Assembly: GCA_937899275.1 (NCBI GenBank)
Contig: CALBPE010000113.1
Coordinates: 1-52,807, forward strand
Direction: 5' to 3'
Source of the DNA: an uncultured Chlamydiae bacterium
GTDB lineage: Bacteria > Chlamydiota > Chlamydiia > Chlamydiales > SM23-39
Length of the DNA stretch: 52,807 nt
In this document: positions 43,225 to 51,611 of the stretch, in pieces
Layout of the letters: every line of letters starts with the position of its first letter
How positions within the stretch are numbered: the first letter of the stretch is position 1
Program-made: the position numbers and the translations under genes
The notes under the pieces: generated by a model
Database searches by the model: none
What the model was told of the DNA's origin: nothing
What the model saw: only the letters and a program-made list of their open reading frames with translations

Positions 43225-44668
43225 GATAAAGAGCCTCCCTTGCTACTTCTACATCATTAAAAAACGTTGTGGTATGAGCAAATTCTTGGGTTTCTTCATG
43301 TCCTTTACCTGCGATGAGCACAACGGCAGGCTGCGGCAGAGTTTTTGCAAGGTTAATGGCTTTTTCAATCGCAGCTTTTCGGTCTAGTTCTACAGCATAA
43401 TGCTCCGTTTTGGTAAATCCTTGTATGATTTGCTCTGCAATCTCTTTAGGATCTTCTTTTCTAGGATTATCGCTTGTGACAATCGAAAAATCTGCGTATC
43501 TTTCAGCTACTTGCGCCATGATTGGTCGTTTCTCTAAGTCTCGGTTTCCACCGCATCCAAATACAACGATGACAGGATCTTTTGCTATTTGCTTCAAGGT
43601 TTGGATTGCTTTTTCCAGTCCATCGGGCGTATGTGCGTAATCGACAAATACATGGCCTTGCACCCTCTGCATCCTACCGGCAACGCCGGGAAAATCTTGC
43701 CAAGCCGCTGCCATATCGGCTAAATTTTCTCCATAAAGTAGGCCTGTAGCAACCGCTGCAAGCGCATTATATACGTTGAAAGCGCCGATCAAAGGAAGGG
43801 TAAAGCGCGTCTTTTGTCCAGAAAAGCTTACGGTAAATGCACTTTTTTCCAGAGATAATTCTACATCTTCTGCCATCACATCGGCTGGGTGTTTGATCCC
43901 GTAGGTATACGTACAAAGCGCAAGGCCTTCTTGTAAAAGCACGTAAGAAGGGTCATCTCGGTTGATGATTGCATTTCGCCTAGCATGCTCGGTAAAAAGC
44001 TTCTTTTTTGCAGCGAAATAACGGTCCATTGTTCCATGAAAATCTAAATGATCCTGCGATAAATTGGTAAACACAGCGGTATCAAATGTAATTCCTTCTA
44101 CGCGCGACTGGGCAAGTGCATGTGACGATACCTCCATCACCGCTTTTTTAAGACCATGATTGCACATATCTCTTAAATACTTTTGGTTGGTCAGCACATC
44201 TGCTGTAGTCAAACTAGCAGGCACGCGGACATCGCCAATCCACCTTTCAATTGTGCCCATCAAACCGCAAGGTTTTCCAAGTTTTGTAAAAAGGTGCTGT
44301 AAAAGATAACCCGTCATCGTTTTACCATTTGTGCCTGTAATCCCGATCACCTCGATTTCTTCTGAGGGATTTTGGTAAAAACGGGCTGCTAATAGAGGGA
44401 TCTGCGAAACGATGTCTTGCGAAATCAGCTGCACTACAGGAAGAAAAGGGTCATACATATCGGTTAAAACAGCCACAGCTCCGTTAGCTATTGCATGAGG
44501 AATCATTTTTGCTCCGTCGACGGTTTTTCCTCGCCTTGCAATGAATAGATTTCCCGGTACAATTCTTCTAGAATCTTCTTCGATACCTGTGATATTTACC
44601 TCTTTTGATCCTTTGACAAGGATGGGTAAATCTTTGATCAATTTTCTACATTTCACAGTCCGTTCCAT
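43217..44668 (-). CDS. murE: UDP-MurNAc-tripeptide synthetase MurE
   Basis: Adds meso-diaminopimelate to UDP-MurNAc-dipeptide. P-loop GITGTNGKTMTGYLLQHLF (near residue 110), the carbamylated Lys region and the C-terminal DNPR motif (VTSDNPRKEDP), which marks meso-DAP specificity. 483 residues. The 5' end overlaps ftsI by 16 bases. Confidence 0.96.
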   Translation of the reverse strand: MERTVKCRKLIKDLPILVKGSKEVNITGIEEDSRRIVPGNLFIARRGKTVDGAKMIPHAIANGAVAVLTDMYDPFLPVVQLISQDIVSQIPLLAARFYQNPSEEIEVIGITGTNGKTMTGYLLQHLFTKLGKPCGLMGTIERWIGDVRVPASLTTADVLTNQKYLRDMCNHGLKKAVMEVSSHALAQSRVEGITFDTAVFTNLSQDHLDFHGTMDRYFAAKKKLFTEHARRNAIINRDDPSYVLLQEGLALCTYTYGIKHPADVMAEDVELSLEKSAFTVSFSGQKTRFTLPLIGAFNVYNALAAVATGLLYGENLADMAAAWQDFPGVAGRMQRVQGHVFVDYAHTPDGLEKAIQTLKQIAKDPVIVVFGCGGNRDLEKRPIMAQVAERYADFSIVTSDNPRKEDPKEIAEQIIQGFTKTEHYAVELDRKAAIEKAINLAKTLPQPAVVLIAGKGHEETQEFAHTTTFFNDVEVAREALYHA

Positions 44669-46599
44669 TCTTTGTATAAACGGATGAGCTCTTCCGTTTC
44701 TTGTTTCCAGTCTTGATTATTTGGATCATCGGGATCCACTCCTAAGTAATGAAGGGCCTCTTCTGCTACTGCGGAAAAAATGGGGGCTGCTGAAGTGCCC
44801 CCCATATGATTTTTTCCCACACCGGGAATGAATACTTTTTTTGGCTCATCCAAAACAACCAACATGACAAAAGCAGGGTTTTCAGCAGGAGCAAACCCGC
44901 AAAAAACAGAAAAGTATTTTGACTGGGAATATTTACCCTGAATAATTTTTTCTGAGGTACCTGATTTCCCCGCTTCTGAGTACCCTCGAATCGCTCCTCT
45001 AGGTGACGTCCCCCGTTTTTTTGTGGCATATTTTAAGCCCGCTTTTGTCTCTCGCACAGCATAGGCATCTAAAATCTTTTTTGGTGCCTTTTTTTTCGGG
45101 GTAAAAACCACTTTTCCCTCTTTTACAATCTCTTTGATGATTGTGGGCTGTACGAGGTATCCACCATTTGCAATTGCTGCATATACTTGAATCATCTGAA
45201 TGCTATTGACTAAGATATTATGGCCAATCGCTAAAGAATACGGCGTTGCATGCGACCACTCGAGTTTTCCATTGGGATGGAGTTTTCCCGGGGTAGGTAC
45301 CATGCCAGGATGCTCTGCAGGCACTTCTATCCCTGTTTTTTTCCCCAAACGAAATCTCTCGACATACTGCTCGCGGATCCAGTGCGCTCCGTAGGTCTCT
45401 AACATCCTTTGCATAATGAGTCCGGTATATACATTAGCAGATTTTTGTATGGCTAAATACATATTCATAAAGCGTCTTTCGACGCCATCTTTTAATCGAA
45501 ATCGGGTTTTAGGAAAGCGGATATTTTTTGTGGGAATTTTTTCATGGGGATCAAATAAAGCAGCTTTACCCTGTGCGAGCGCATCTTGATTGGCCTGCAG
45601 CGCTAATGTCATCGTGATGACTTTAAAAATCGATGCAGGCTCAAAAGCATCTGTCACTGCTTTGAGTTTCGTGGCTTCCTGCTTTACAGGATCAGAAAAA
45701 TATTTAGCGTACGATGAGGGATCAAAAAAAGGATACTGCGCAATAGATAGTATATCCCCGCTATAGGGGTCCATGATCACAAGCCATCCCCCTTTTGCCT
45801 GCGCTTTTTTTACGCCCTCTTCTAATTTTTTTTCTGCAATGGTTTGGATGTAGTGGTTGATGGTAAGATACACATCAGCTCCATGCTCTGGAGGCTCAAC
45901 CAATACTGATTTTCCAAGGGCATTTCTAGAAGATCGATAGATCCATTTTTTTCCTGGTTTGCCCGTTAAATATAGATGGAATTGCAGCTCTAATCCTCCT
46001 GTAGGAACCGCTCTATGGGTAAGCGGGTTTCGCCTTTCTTGTACGGTATGAAGAAGGGGGCCCAACATGGAGCCAAAGGGATAGTAGCGTTTATACTCCT
46101 TTAAAAAATGCAGCGCATTTTTAGGAAGATGGTTTTGTTTTGCAAATCCCTTCCACCATGTCTCAATTTTTTCTTGGAGAGTCGGCTCTAACCACGATAA
46201 AATTCTACGAAGTTTTGACTTGACATGCAGCTGTTTTTTCATCGCATCTATCTGTTTTTCTTCTAATAAAAGCCGGCGACTTAAAGCGCAGGTGATCACT
46301 TGTTTTTGCTGGAGAGAAAAAGCGTTAGGGTTGACAAAGACATGAATACGAGGAGCGTCGTAAACCAATTTTTGAGGGTTTTCTGGATGTCCTTTTTTTA
46401 TCGATGTGTTTGAGTAAAACGAGCCTCTTCGAAAAGGCTCCACGAGAAATCGTTTATGCTGTAAGTTAGCAAGTCTTTCCCATTTTTCCTGTTCTACAAT
46501 TTGAATTTGGTAAAACTTCCCAATCAATAAAGAGAAAAGAGCCGATAAAAATACACAAACGACTAAGAGCCGTTTGCGATCAGAGGAAGAAACAAACAT
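44653..46599 (-). CDS. ftsI: Penicillin-binding protein 3 / FtsI (transpeptidase)
   Basis: A division-specific class B PBP that cross-links septal peptidoglycan. One membrane anchor (about residues 10-28), then the PBP dimerisation domain and the transpeptidase with SxxK at S323-K326 (PASIFK), SxN at 387-389 (SAN) and KSGT at 545-548. 648 residues. In chlamydiae, which lack FtsZ, this enzyme drives polarised division. Confidence 0.96.
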   Translation of the reverse strand: MFVSSSDRKRLLVVCVFLSALFSLLIGKFYQIQIVEQEKWERLANLQHKRFLVEPFRRGSFYSNTSIKKGHPENPQKLVYDAPRIHVFVNPNAFSLQQKQVITCALSRRLLLEEKQIDAMKKQLHVKSKLRRILSWLEPTLQEKIETWWKGFAKQNHLPKNALHFLKEYKRYYPFGSMLGPLLHTVQERRNPLTHRAVPTGGLELQFHLYLTGKPGKKWIYRSSRNALGKSVLVEPPEHGADVYLTINHYIQTIAEKKLEEGVKKAQAKGGWLVIMDPYSGDILSIAQYPFFDPSSYAKYFSDPVKQEATKLKAVTDAFEPASIFKVITMTLALQANQDALAQGKAALFDPHEKIPTKNIRFPKTRFRLKDGVERRFMNMYLAIQKSANVYTGLIMQRMLETYGAHWIREQYVERFRLGKKTGIEVPAEHPGMVPTPGKLHPNGKLEWSHATPYSLAIGHNILVNSIQMIQVYAAIANGGYLVQPTIIKEIVKEGKVVFTPKKKAPKKILDAYAVRETKAGLKYATKKRGTSPRGAIRGYSEAGKSGTSEKIIQGKYSQSKYFSVFCGFAPAENPAFVMLVVLDEPKKVFIPGVGKNHMGGTSAAPIFSAVAEEALHYLGVDPDDPNNQDWKQETEELIRLYKEWNGL

Positions 46600-46623
46600 C
46601 GATCTATATCCAAATGGATTTTT

Positions 46624-46941
46624 CTACCTCTGCAATCTATCGGAGTGATCTGTATGCATAGCCAACCCTTCTTGTAGCGATAAAATATCTTGCATAAAGG
46701 GGTATTGCAGATGGGAAAACTCAGGTAGCTGCGCAATATCTAGTAAATTCGAGGGGCTTTCAAACTGGTCGATGTCGTATTTCAGCTCAGCGATTTCCTC
46801 TTTTAGCTCTATAATTTCTTGTTCTACCTGAGGAATTTGCATGCGCAAATACGTTAGCTGATTTTGTTTATCGATGTACGATAAAAAATAAGAACCTACA
46901 CAAACCATACTGCAGATAGATTGTATGATCATTTCTTTCAT
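46624..46941 (-). CDS. ftsL: FtsL-like small division protein
   Basis: 105 residues: a short N-terminal membrane helix (about 5-23), then a coiled coil (about 27-60, VEQEIIELKEEIAELKYDID) and a short polar tail. Position between rsmH and ftsI is where FtsL is found in most bacteria, and the layout fits; sequence identity cannot prove it for this fast-evolving family. ATG is two bases after the rsmH stop. Confidence 0.75.
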   Translation of the reverse strand: MKEMIIQSICSMVCVGSYFLSYIDKQNQLTYLRMQIPQVEQEIIELKEEIAELKYDIDQFESPSNLLDIAQLPEFSHLQYPFMQDILSLQEGLAMHTDHSDRLQR

Positions 46942-46943
46942 AA

Positions 46944-47828
46944 TTACCCTCTTCTCTTAAGCGCGCGTAATTTTGCTGAACGTGCGCGGGGATTTTTTTT
47001 AATTTCTTGCCTTGTGGCGGTGATGGGTTTTTTTGTGACAATCTCATACGGAGAGTCCTTACCTGCAAGTTCGCGAAAAGCCCATTTTACGATCCTATCT
47101 TCTAAGCTGTGAAAACAGATCACAAAAATACTGCCGCTTTTTGCAAGTAAATGCGCTGCGCTTTGTATCCCTTTTTTCAGAGCATCTAGCTCTCCATTCA
47201 CAAAAATACGAAGAGCTTGAAAAGCTAATGTAGCGGGATGGAGCCTTCCCCGCCTTTTTTTGACGCTTTGGATCACTTCAGAAAGCTCTAGTGTGGTGGT
47301 AATCCGTTTTTTCTTTCTCGATTGATGAATCGCTTTAGAAATAGCTTTCCACATGGGCTCTTCACCAAATTCTCGAAAAATCTCTCCTAGCTCTTTCTCT
47401 GAATATTCATTGACAACGGTTTCTGCTTTAAGAGTATTTGTGCTATCCATCCTCATATCTAAAGGGCCGTCTTTCATGAAGCTAAAGCCTTTTTCCTTCT
47501 GGTCTAGCTGCATCGAAGAGACGCCTAGGTCAAACAGAAAAAAATCGGCTGCAAAAAGATTTTTTTCTCTAAACACCTGAGAAATATCCTGAAAATTTTT
47601 ATGGATATAATCGACTTGAGAAAACGAAGAGAGCTCTTTTGATGCTAGCTGAATCGCTTCTGCATCTTGATCAAAGGCAAGATAGGTCTCGATTTCTGGA
47701 TGCGCGTTTAATAACGATTTTGCATGCCCTCCAAATCCAAGGGTAGCATCACAACAGATGCGTAAAGAGCTTTCCTGCAGCATTTCTAAGATTTCCTCTT
47801 GTAAAACAGGTATATGTAAAGGATTCAC
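46944..47828 (-). CDS. rsmH: 16S rRNA (cytosine 1402-N4) methyltransferase RsmH
   Basis: Methylates C1402 in the decoding centre. SAM motif DATLGFGGHAKSLL (residues 27-40), DLGVSSMQLD, the FSFMKDGPLDMRMD motif and the C-terminal SLEDRIVKWAFREL and KPITATRQEIKKNPRARSAK. 294 residues. Its ATG overlaps the mraZ stop by four bases. Confidence 0.96.
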   Translation of the reverse strand: MNPLHIPVLQEEILEMLQESSLRICCDATLGFGGHAKSLLNAHPEIETYLAFDQDAEAIQLASKELSSFSQVDYIHKNFQDISQVFREKNLFAADFFLFDLGVSSMQLDQKEKGFSFMKDGPLDMRMDSTNTLKAETVVNEYSEKELGEIFREFGEEPMWKAISKAIHQSRKKKRITTTLELSEVIQSVKKRRGRLHPATLAFQALRIFVNGELDALKKGIQSAAHLLAKSGSIFVICFHSLEDRIVKWAFRELAGKDSPYEIVTKKPITATRQEIKKNPRARSAKLRALKRRG

Positions 47829-48328
47829 AGTAGCTCTTCATCTTCCTTTGTTACCGGTTGAGAGTGAGGAGCCTGTTCACCTAAAAGAGCAAAAGCCTCT
47901 TCAGCCATTTGTTGTAACTGGCCGCCTTGTAAAAACTGCTGCATTTTCTTTTCGTGTACTTCTCTAGGCCAAATTTCGATTTTGCTGAGAACTCCTGCAA
48001 TCACAATTTCTTTTTGTATACTAGCTGCCTGCCTAAGGAGCGGTGGAATCAAGACCCTTCCCACCTTATCTGGATGGATTTCCTGCAGGCTGGAAAAAAA
48101 CGTGGTAAAAAAGGGTTGATACGCTGCGACATGCTGCTTTTTTTCAAAGCGCTTTACCATCTTCTGAATTTCTGAAGTCTTATAAATAGAGAGACATCCA
48201 CCGAGCCCAAGACCGAGAAAAAAGGTTAACTTTCCCTCTTCCACAAGGCCATAGCGAAGGGAGCTGGGCAAAACAAAGCGCCCTTTGTCATCGATTTTTA
48301 CTGTCCAAGATCCGCTGAAAAACGGCAT
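47825..48328 (-). CDS. mraZ: Transcriptional regulator MraZ
   Basis: An AbrB-like DNA-binding protein that controls the division cluster in E. coli. Two copies of the fold are visible: SWTVKIDDKGRFVLPSSLRY and DKVGRVLIPPLLRQAA. ATG 48328 (MPFFSGSW) is preferred to ATG 48358 because the family starts just before this strand and GGGGA lies upstream. 167 residues. First gene of the cluster. Confidence 0.88.
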   Translation of the reverse strand: MPFFSGSWTVKIDDKGRFVLPSSLRYGLVEEGKLTFFLGLGLGGCLSIYKTSEIQKMVKRFEKKQHVAAYQPFFTTFFSSLQEIHPDKVGRVLIPPLLRQAASIQKEIVIAGVLSKIEIWPREVHEKKMQQFLQGGQLQQMAEEAFALLGEQAPHSQPVTKEDEELL

Positions 48329-48358
48329 ACTTCCCCAACCTACCACATTTTCCCACAT

Positions 48359-48711
48359 CTTACGAAACTGCTCTCATGTTCGCAATGTTTTTTCTAAAAA
48401 ATATCTTAAAATATTAACGTAAATAACGTATTTTTAGCTAGTTAAAATATATAAACCCTTATGTGGGAAATTGTGGGAAATTTGTTCAAAACTTTCTATA
48501 TATACAAAGATATATGGAGGAAAAAATCCACTTAATCATCTAATTATCAATTACTTGCAAAAATAACCTTTCTGAAAAAATTTTTGTTCATAAAATTCTT
48601 TTCAAAAACTGTGGGAAACAGCTTTTTTCCACTTCTTTTTTGCCTTTTTGCAAAAAAATTGCCCGCTGTTTAGACTTGTGTTAGACTCATCTTAATAAAA
48701 TAGCTGTATTC
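48359..48711. other. AT-rich divergent region with TGTGGGAAA repeats
   Basis: About 353 bases without a gene between mraZ (leftward) and the gene at 48712 (rightward). It holds two tandem copies of TGTGGGAAA (48462-48470 and 48472-48480) and a third at 48610-48618; an inverted copy is at 48349-48357 inside the longer mraZ reading. Otherwise it is A/T runs. No RNA gene seen. Confidence 0.6.
48462..48480 (+). promoter_or_regulatory. Direct repeats resembling an MraZ box
   Basis: TGGGA (48464-48468), five bases, TGGGA (48474-48478): a 10-base period as described for MraZ sites (TGGGN with 5-base spacers). The orientation is opposite to mraZ transcription. The wider unit TGTGGGAAA also distantly resembles a DnaA box (TGTGGATAA, 7 of 9 matches). 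Confidence 0.4.
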
Positions 48712-49212
48712 ATGAGCGTTAAACCCAATACCGTAAAAACCATCGACAATTTAGGAGAAGAAGTCTCCCGTAAGTATGTCGAAAACCAACAAGCCTTAGA
48801 ACAAGCATTTCTAGATGATTTTGTAGGGGATCTGACAAAAGTCGTCTCCCAGTCCCCCTATCAAATTCATGAAAAATCTGAATTCCAACAAAAATTCAAT
48901 ACCCAGCAGAAAAATGAGCCCTGGGCCGACTTTCTTCCTCCACCGGGATTTTTTTCTTCCATGCGCAGGTTATTTACCTACCAGTTGATTCCGAGTATGG
49001 GAACGCCAGAAAAAATTGAACTACTGCTCGATACGCTTCGAAAAGTGAGAAAAAAGAAAAAAAGCAAAAAGCAAAGCAGTCAAGATTTTCTCGAAGAAAA
49101 AGAAGAAGAAGAGCAAAAAGATGCGCTAGAAAACCTATTTACCCTGCTCCTTAGACTCGATAAAGATCTCGACCTTGTGAATATGCTCAGAAACCAGTAC
49201 CACAAAGGATAG
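48712..49212 (+). CDS. Hypothetical protein, CT273-like by position
   Basis: 166 residues, acidic to mixed charge, no family recognised. The middle contains ADFLPPPGFFSSMRRLFTYQ, the C-terminal part a KKKKSKKQSS stretch, an acidic run and a helix ending LVNMLRNQYHKG. It precedes the TPR gene by 5 bases and dnaA beyond, an order I recall from C. trachomatis. Likely one operon with the TPR gene. Confidence 0.72.
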   Translation: MSVKPNTVKTIDNLGEEVSRKYVENQQALEQAFLDDFVGDLTKVVSQSPYQIHEKSEFQQKFNTQQKNEPWADFLPPPGFFSSMRRLFTYQLIPSMGTPEKIELLLDTLRKVRKKKKSKKQSSQDFLEEKEEEEQKDALENLFTLLLRLDKDLDLVNMLRNQYHKG

Positions 49213-49217
49213 GCCAT

Positions 49218-49607
49218 ATGGACTGGAACAAAGTACTCCACTGGAATCAAGAAGAATCGGAAGATTTGCGTTTTGTAGGATATTCTTACCTTAAGCAAGG
49301 CGCTTATGATATCGCTCTTACCATCTTTAAAGCGCTAGTAGCGATTCATCCTAAAAACCCATACGATTTACAAACTTTAGGCGCAATCTACTTGCAGCTG
49401 GGAAATAGTTTGGAATCTTTGTATTTTTTAGATCGAGCGCTTGCACTAGTGCCCGATCACTACCCAAGTCTACTAAACCGCGCTAAGGTCTTATTCCTTT
49501 TAGGGCGTAAAAGACAAGCCTACCTACAGTCCAAAGAATTAGAAAAGTGCATCGACCCCTATATCGCAAAAAAAGCAGCGGCGCTTTCTGCTACTTACGG
49601 CAAATAA
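49218..49607 (+). CDS. TPR protein
   Basis: 129 residues with about three tetratricopeptide repeats: GYSYLKQGAYDIALTIFKAL, LGAIYLQLGNSLESLYFLDR and LNRAKVLFLLGRKRQAYLQS. The small, all-TPR layout is like LcrH/SycD-type secretion chaperones, but also like general adaptor proteins. AGG (GATAGGCCAT) stands just before the ATG. Co-transcribed with the upstream gene. Confidence 0.8.
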   Translation: MDWNKVLHWNQEESEDLRFVGYSYLKQGAYDIALTIFKALVAIHPKNPYDLQTLGAIYLQLGNSLESLYFLDRALALVPDHYPSLLNRAKVLFLLGRKRQAYLQSKELEKCIDPYIAKKAAALSATYGK

Positions 49608-49755
49608 CCGCTTTTTTTCTGATTTGAAAAAACAACACCTTTAAATATTGATCGCAGAACACATTACAGATTTCTATCGATAAAGTCCTTGCTTGCGATA
49701 AAATTGCCGTGTTAATGTTTAAGAAAACTAGTGGAAGCCTCTCTCTAAAAAATCG

Positions 49756-51090
49756 ATGTTAGATTATAAAACAACACCAGAAAATGCTTGGTCTGAGTTC
49801 TTGTCTTTTGTGCAAGAAAAGTGTGACGTCATGGAGTACAAAAATTGGATCTCCCCTATTGGACTTATGCAAGCATCGGAAGAAGGCATCGTGCTATCTG
49901 TACCCAACGTTTTTGTCCAAGAATACCTTCTAGAAAACTTTAAGGAAGAGCTTGTGCAGTTTTTTCCTTTAAGCTCTGATGGAAAAGTGGCCGTTTCTTT
50001 CATTATCAAAGAACCAGAGAAAAAAGTAGCTTCTGTAAAACCTGCTCCTCGCCCGCAAATTCCTTATGGATTAAACCAGCTCTACACATTTGATAATTAT
50101 ATTGAAGGCCCAAGCAATCAGTTTGTTAAATCGGCCGCCTTTGGCGTTGCTAGCCGCCCTGGTAAATCCTACAACCCTTTGGTGATTCATGGAGGGGTAG
50201 GGCTTGGTAAAACCCACCTACTGCACGGCATTGGCCACTACGCTCTTTTGCATCACAAAAAACTGAAAGTGAAATGCGTAACTACAGAAGCGTTCATCAA
50301 CGACTTAGTCGATCACTTGCGCAGTAAGTCGGTTGATCGGATGAAAAAATATTACCGCTCTTTAGATATCTTACTGATCGATGATATCCATTTTTTACAA
50401 AACCGCCCCAGCTTCGAAGAGGAGTTTTGCGTTACCTTTGAAAGCTTAATCAATGAAGGCAGGCAGGTAGTCATCATATCGGATAAACCCCCTTCAGAGC
50501 TCCGGTTATCAGAACGTTTAATTGCCCGAATGGAATGGGGTCTTGTGGCCAACGTTATGGCGCCAGATTTAGAAACTAGAGTAGCTATTGTGCAGTATAA
50601 AGCGCAAAACAAGGGGTTAAACCTCACTAATGATGTCGCTTTTTTTATCGCCGAGCATATTTATAATAATGTGCGGCAAATCGAAGGTGCGGTAAATCGC
50701 CTTTCTGCCTACGCAAAATTGATGAATTTCGATTTATCGGTAGATATGGTGGAAAAAGTACTTTCCCACCTTTTTCAAAAAAGCCCGCATAAAAAAATCA
50801 CAATCGAGCAGATTTTAACCTGCGTAGGTGCTATTTTTGAGGTGAAAATCAGTGAGCTAAAAAGCACTTCACGCCATAAACACATCGCAAAAGCGCGCCA
50901 GTCTGCTATGTATTTAGCAAAAGAACATATCTCTGATTCTTTAACAAAAATAGCGGCCCATTTTGGTAAAACCCATTCTACACTACTGCATGCTTGGAAG
51001 ACGGTAAAAAAAGAGATGGGAGAAAACCCTGTTTGGAAAAGACAAATTGAGATGGCAGAGCGTCAGCTCAAAAAACCACAAGCCTCGTAA
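49756..51090 (+). CDS. dnaA: Chromosomal replication initiator DnaA (second-type chlamydial paralogue)
   Basis: Binds DnaA boxes and opens the origin. Domain I at the N-terminus (WSEFLSFVQEKCDVMEYKNW), AAA+ motor with Walker A GGVGLGKT (146-153) and Walker B ILLIDDI (205-211), and domain IV with the box-binding signature THSTLLHAWKTVKKEM. 444 residues, full length. Chlamydiae usually have two dnaA genes; this neighbourhood is that of dnaA2. Confidence 0.95.
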   Translation: MLDYKTTPENAWSEFLSFVQEKCDVMEYKNWISPIGLMQASEEGIVLSVPNVFVQEYLLENFKEELVQFFPLSSDGKVAVSFIIKEPEKKVASVKPAPRPQIPYGLNQLYTFDNYIEGPSNQFVKSAAFGVASRPGKSYNPLVIHGGVGLGKTHLLHGIGHYALLHHKKLKVKCVTTEAFINDLVDHLRSKSVDRMKKYYRSLDILLIDDIHFLQNRPSFEEEFCVTFESLINEGRQVVIISDKPPSELRLSERLIARMEWGLVANVMAPDLETRVAIVQYKAQNKGLNLTNDVAFFIAEHIYNNVRQIEGAVNRLSAYAKLMNFDLSVDMVEKVLSHLFQKSPHKKITIEQILTCVGAIFEVKISELKSTSRHKHIAKARQSAMYLAKEHISDSLTKIAAHFGKTHSTLLHAWKTVKKEMGENPVWKRQIEMAERQLKKPQAS

Positions 51091-51096
51091 AAGCAT

Positions 51097-51609
51097 TTAC
51101 TCTTCTTCATCAAATAATGTGAGTAGAAAAATTTTTTTTTCCTGTAACAGCGCTTTTTCCTTTTGCGTCAGCATGCTTGCAACTTTTTCGATGTATAGGA
51201 CAGAGCCTTGTACAGCACCTTCTAAAGAAGAGGCGGCCTTTTCTGAAAAAAACCGCACAGAAAAGCGCGCATACCGCGCCATTTCTAAGCTGATCTCATA
51301 AAGAATACCATTTCGAAATAGATAGGAAAAAAAACCTGGGTACCTGCAGAAAATCAGCTGGAAAAAGTCTTTTTCTATAGCATAAAAAATATACGCGGCA
51401 AACGCTTTTACGTAGCATAAAAGCTTTCCTTTTTCCATTTCTTTATATAGAGAGTATAGAGGGCTGTATCTCGAGAAAAGCGCGCGCTTTAGGAGAAGAC
51501 CCTCTTCAAAACCCTTTTTTTCAAGAAGGGCAATGTCTTTACTGCAATGGGCGCAAAAAATCTTTTTTGCAGGAGAAAAGCAGTGAATGCATTCATGAAC
51601 AAAGAGCAT
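51097..51609 (-). CDS. Hypothetical protein with a ComF-like zinc ribbon
   Basis: 170 residues. The N-terminus has two Cys pairs (ECIHCFSPAKKIFCAHCSKD), a zinc ribbon as at the start of ComF proteins, then LYSLYKEMEKGKLLCYVKAF, reminiscent of the ComF entry helix. The phosphoribosyltransferase motif of true ComF (VPxxxxRxxxRGFNQ) is absent, so it is at most a degenerate relative. It ends 6 bases from the dnaA stop. Confidence 0.65.
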   Translation of the reverse strand: MLFVHECIHCFSPAKKIFCAHCSKDIALLEKKGFEEGLLLKRALFSRYSPLYSLYKEMEKGKLLCYVKAFAAYIFYAIEKDFFQLIFCRYPGFFSYLFRNGILYEISLEMARYARFSVRFFSEKAASSLEGAVQGSVLYIEKVASMLTQKEKALLQEKKIFLLTLFDEEE

Positions 51610-51611
51610 AT

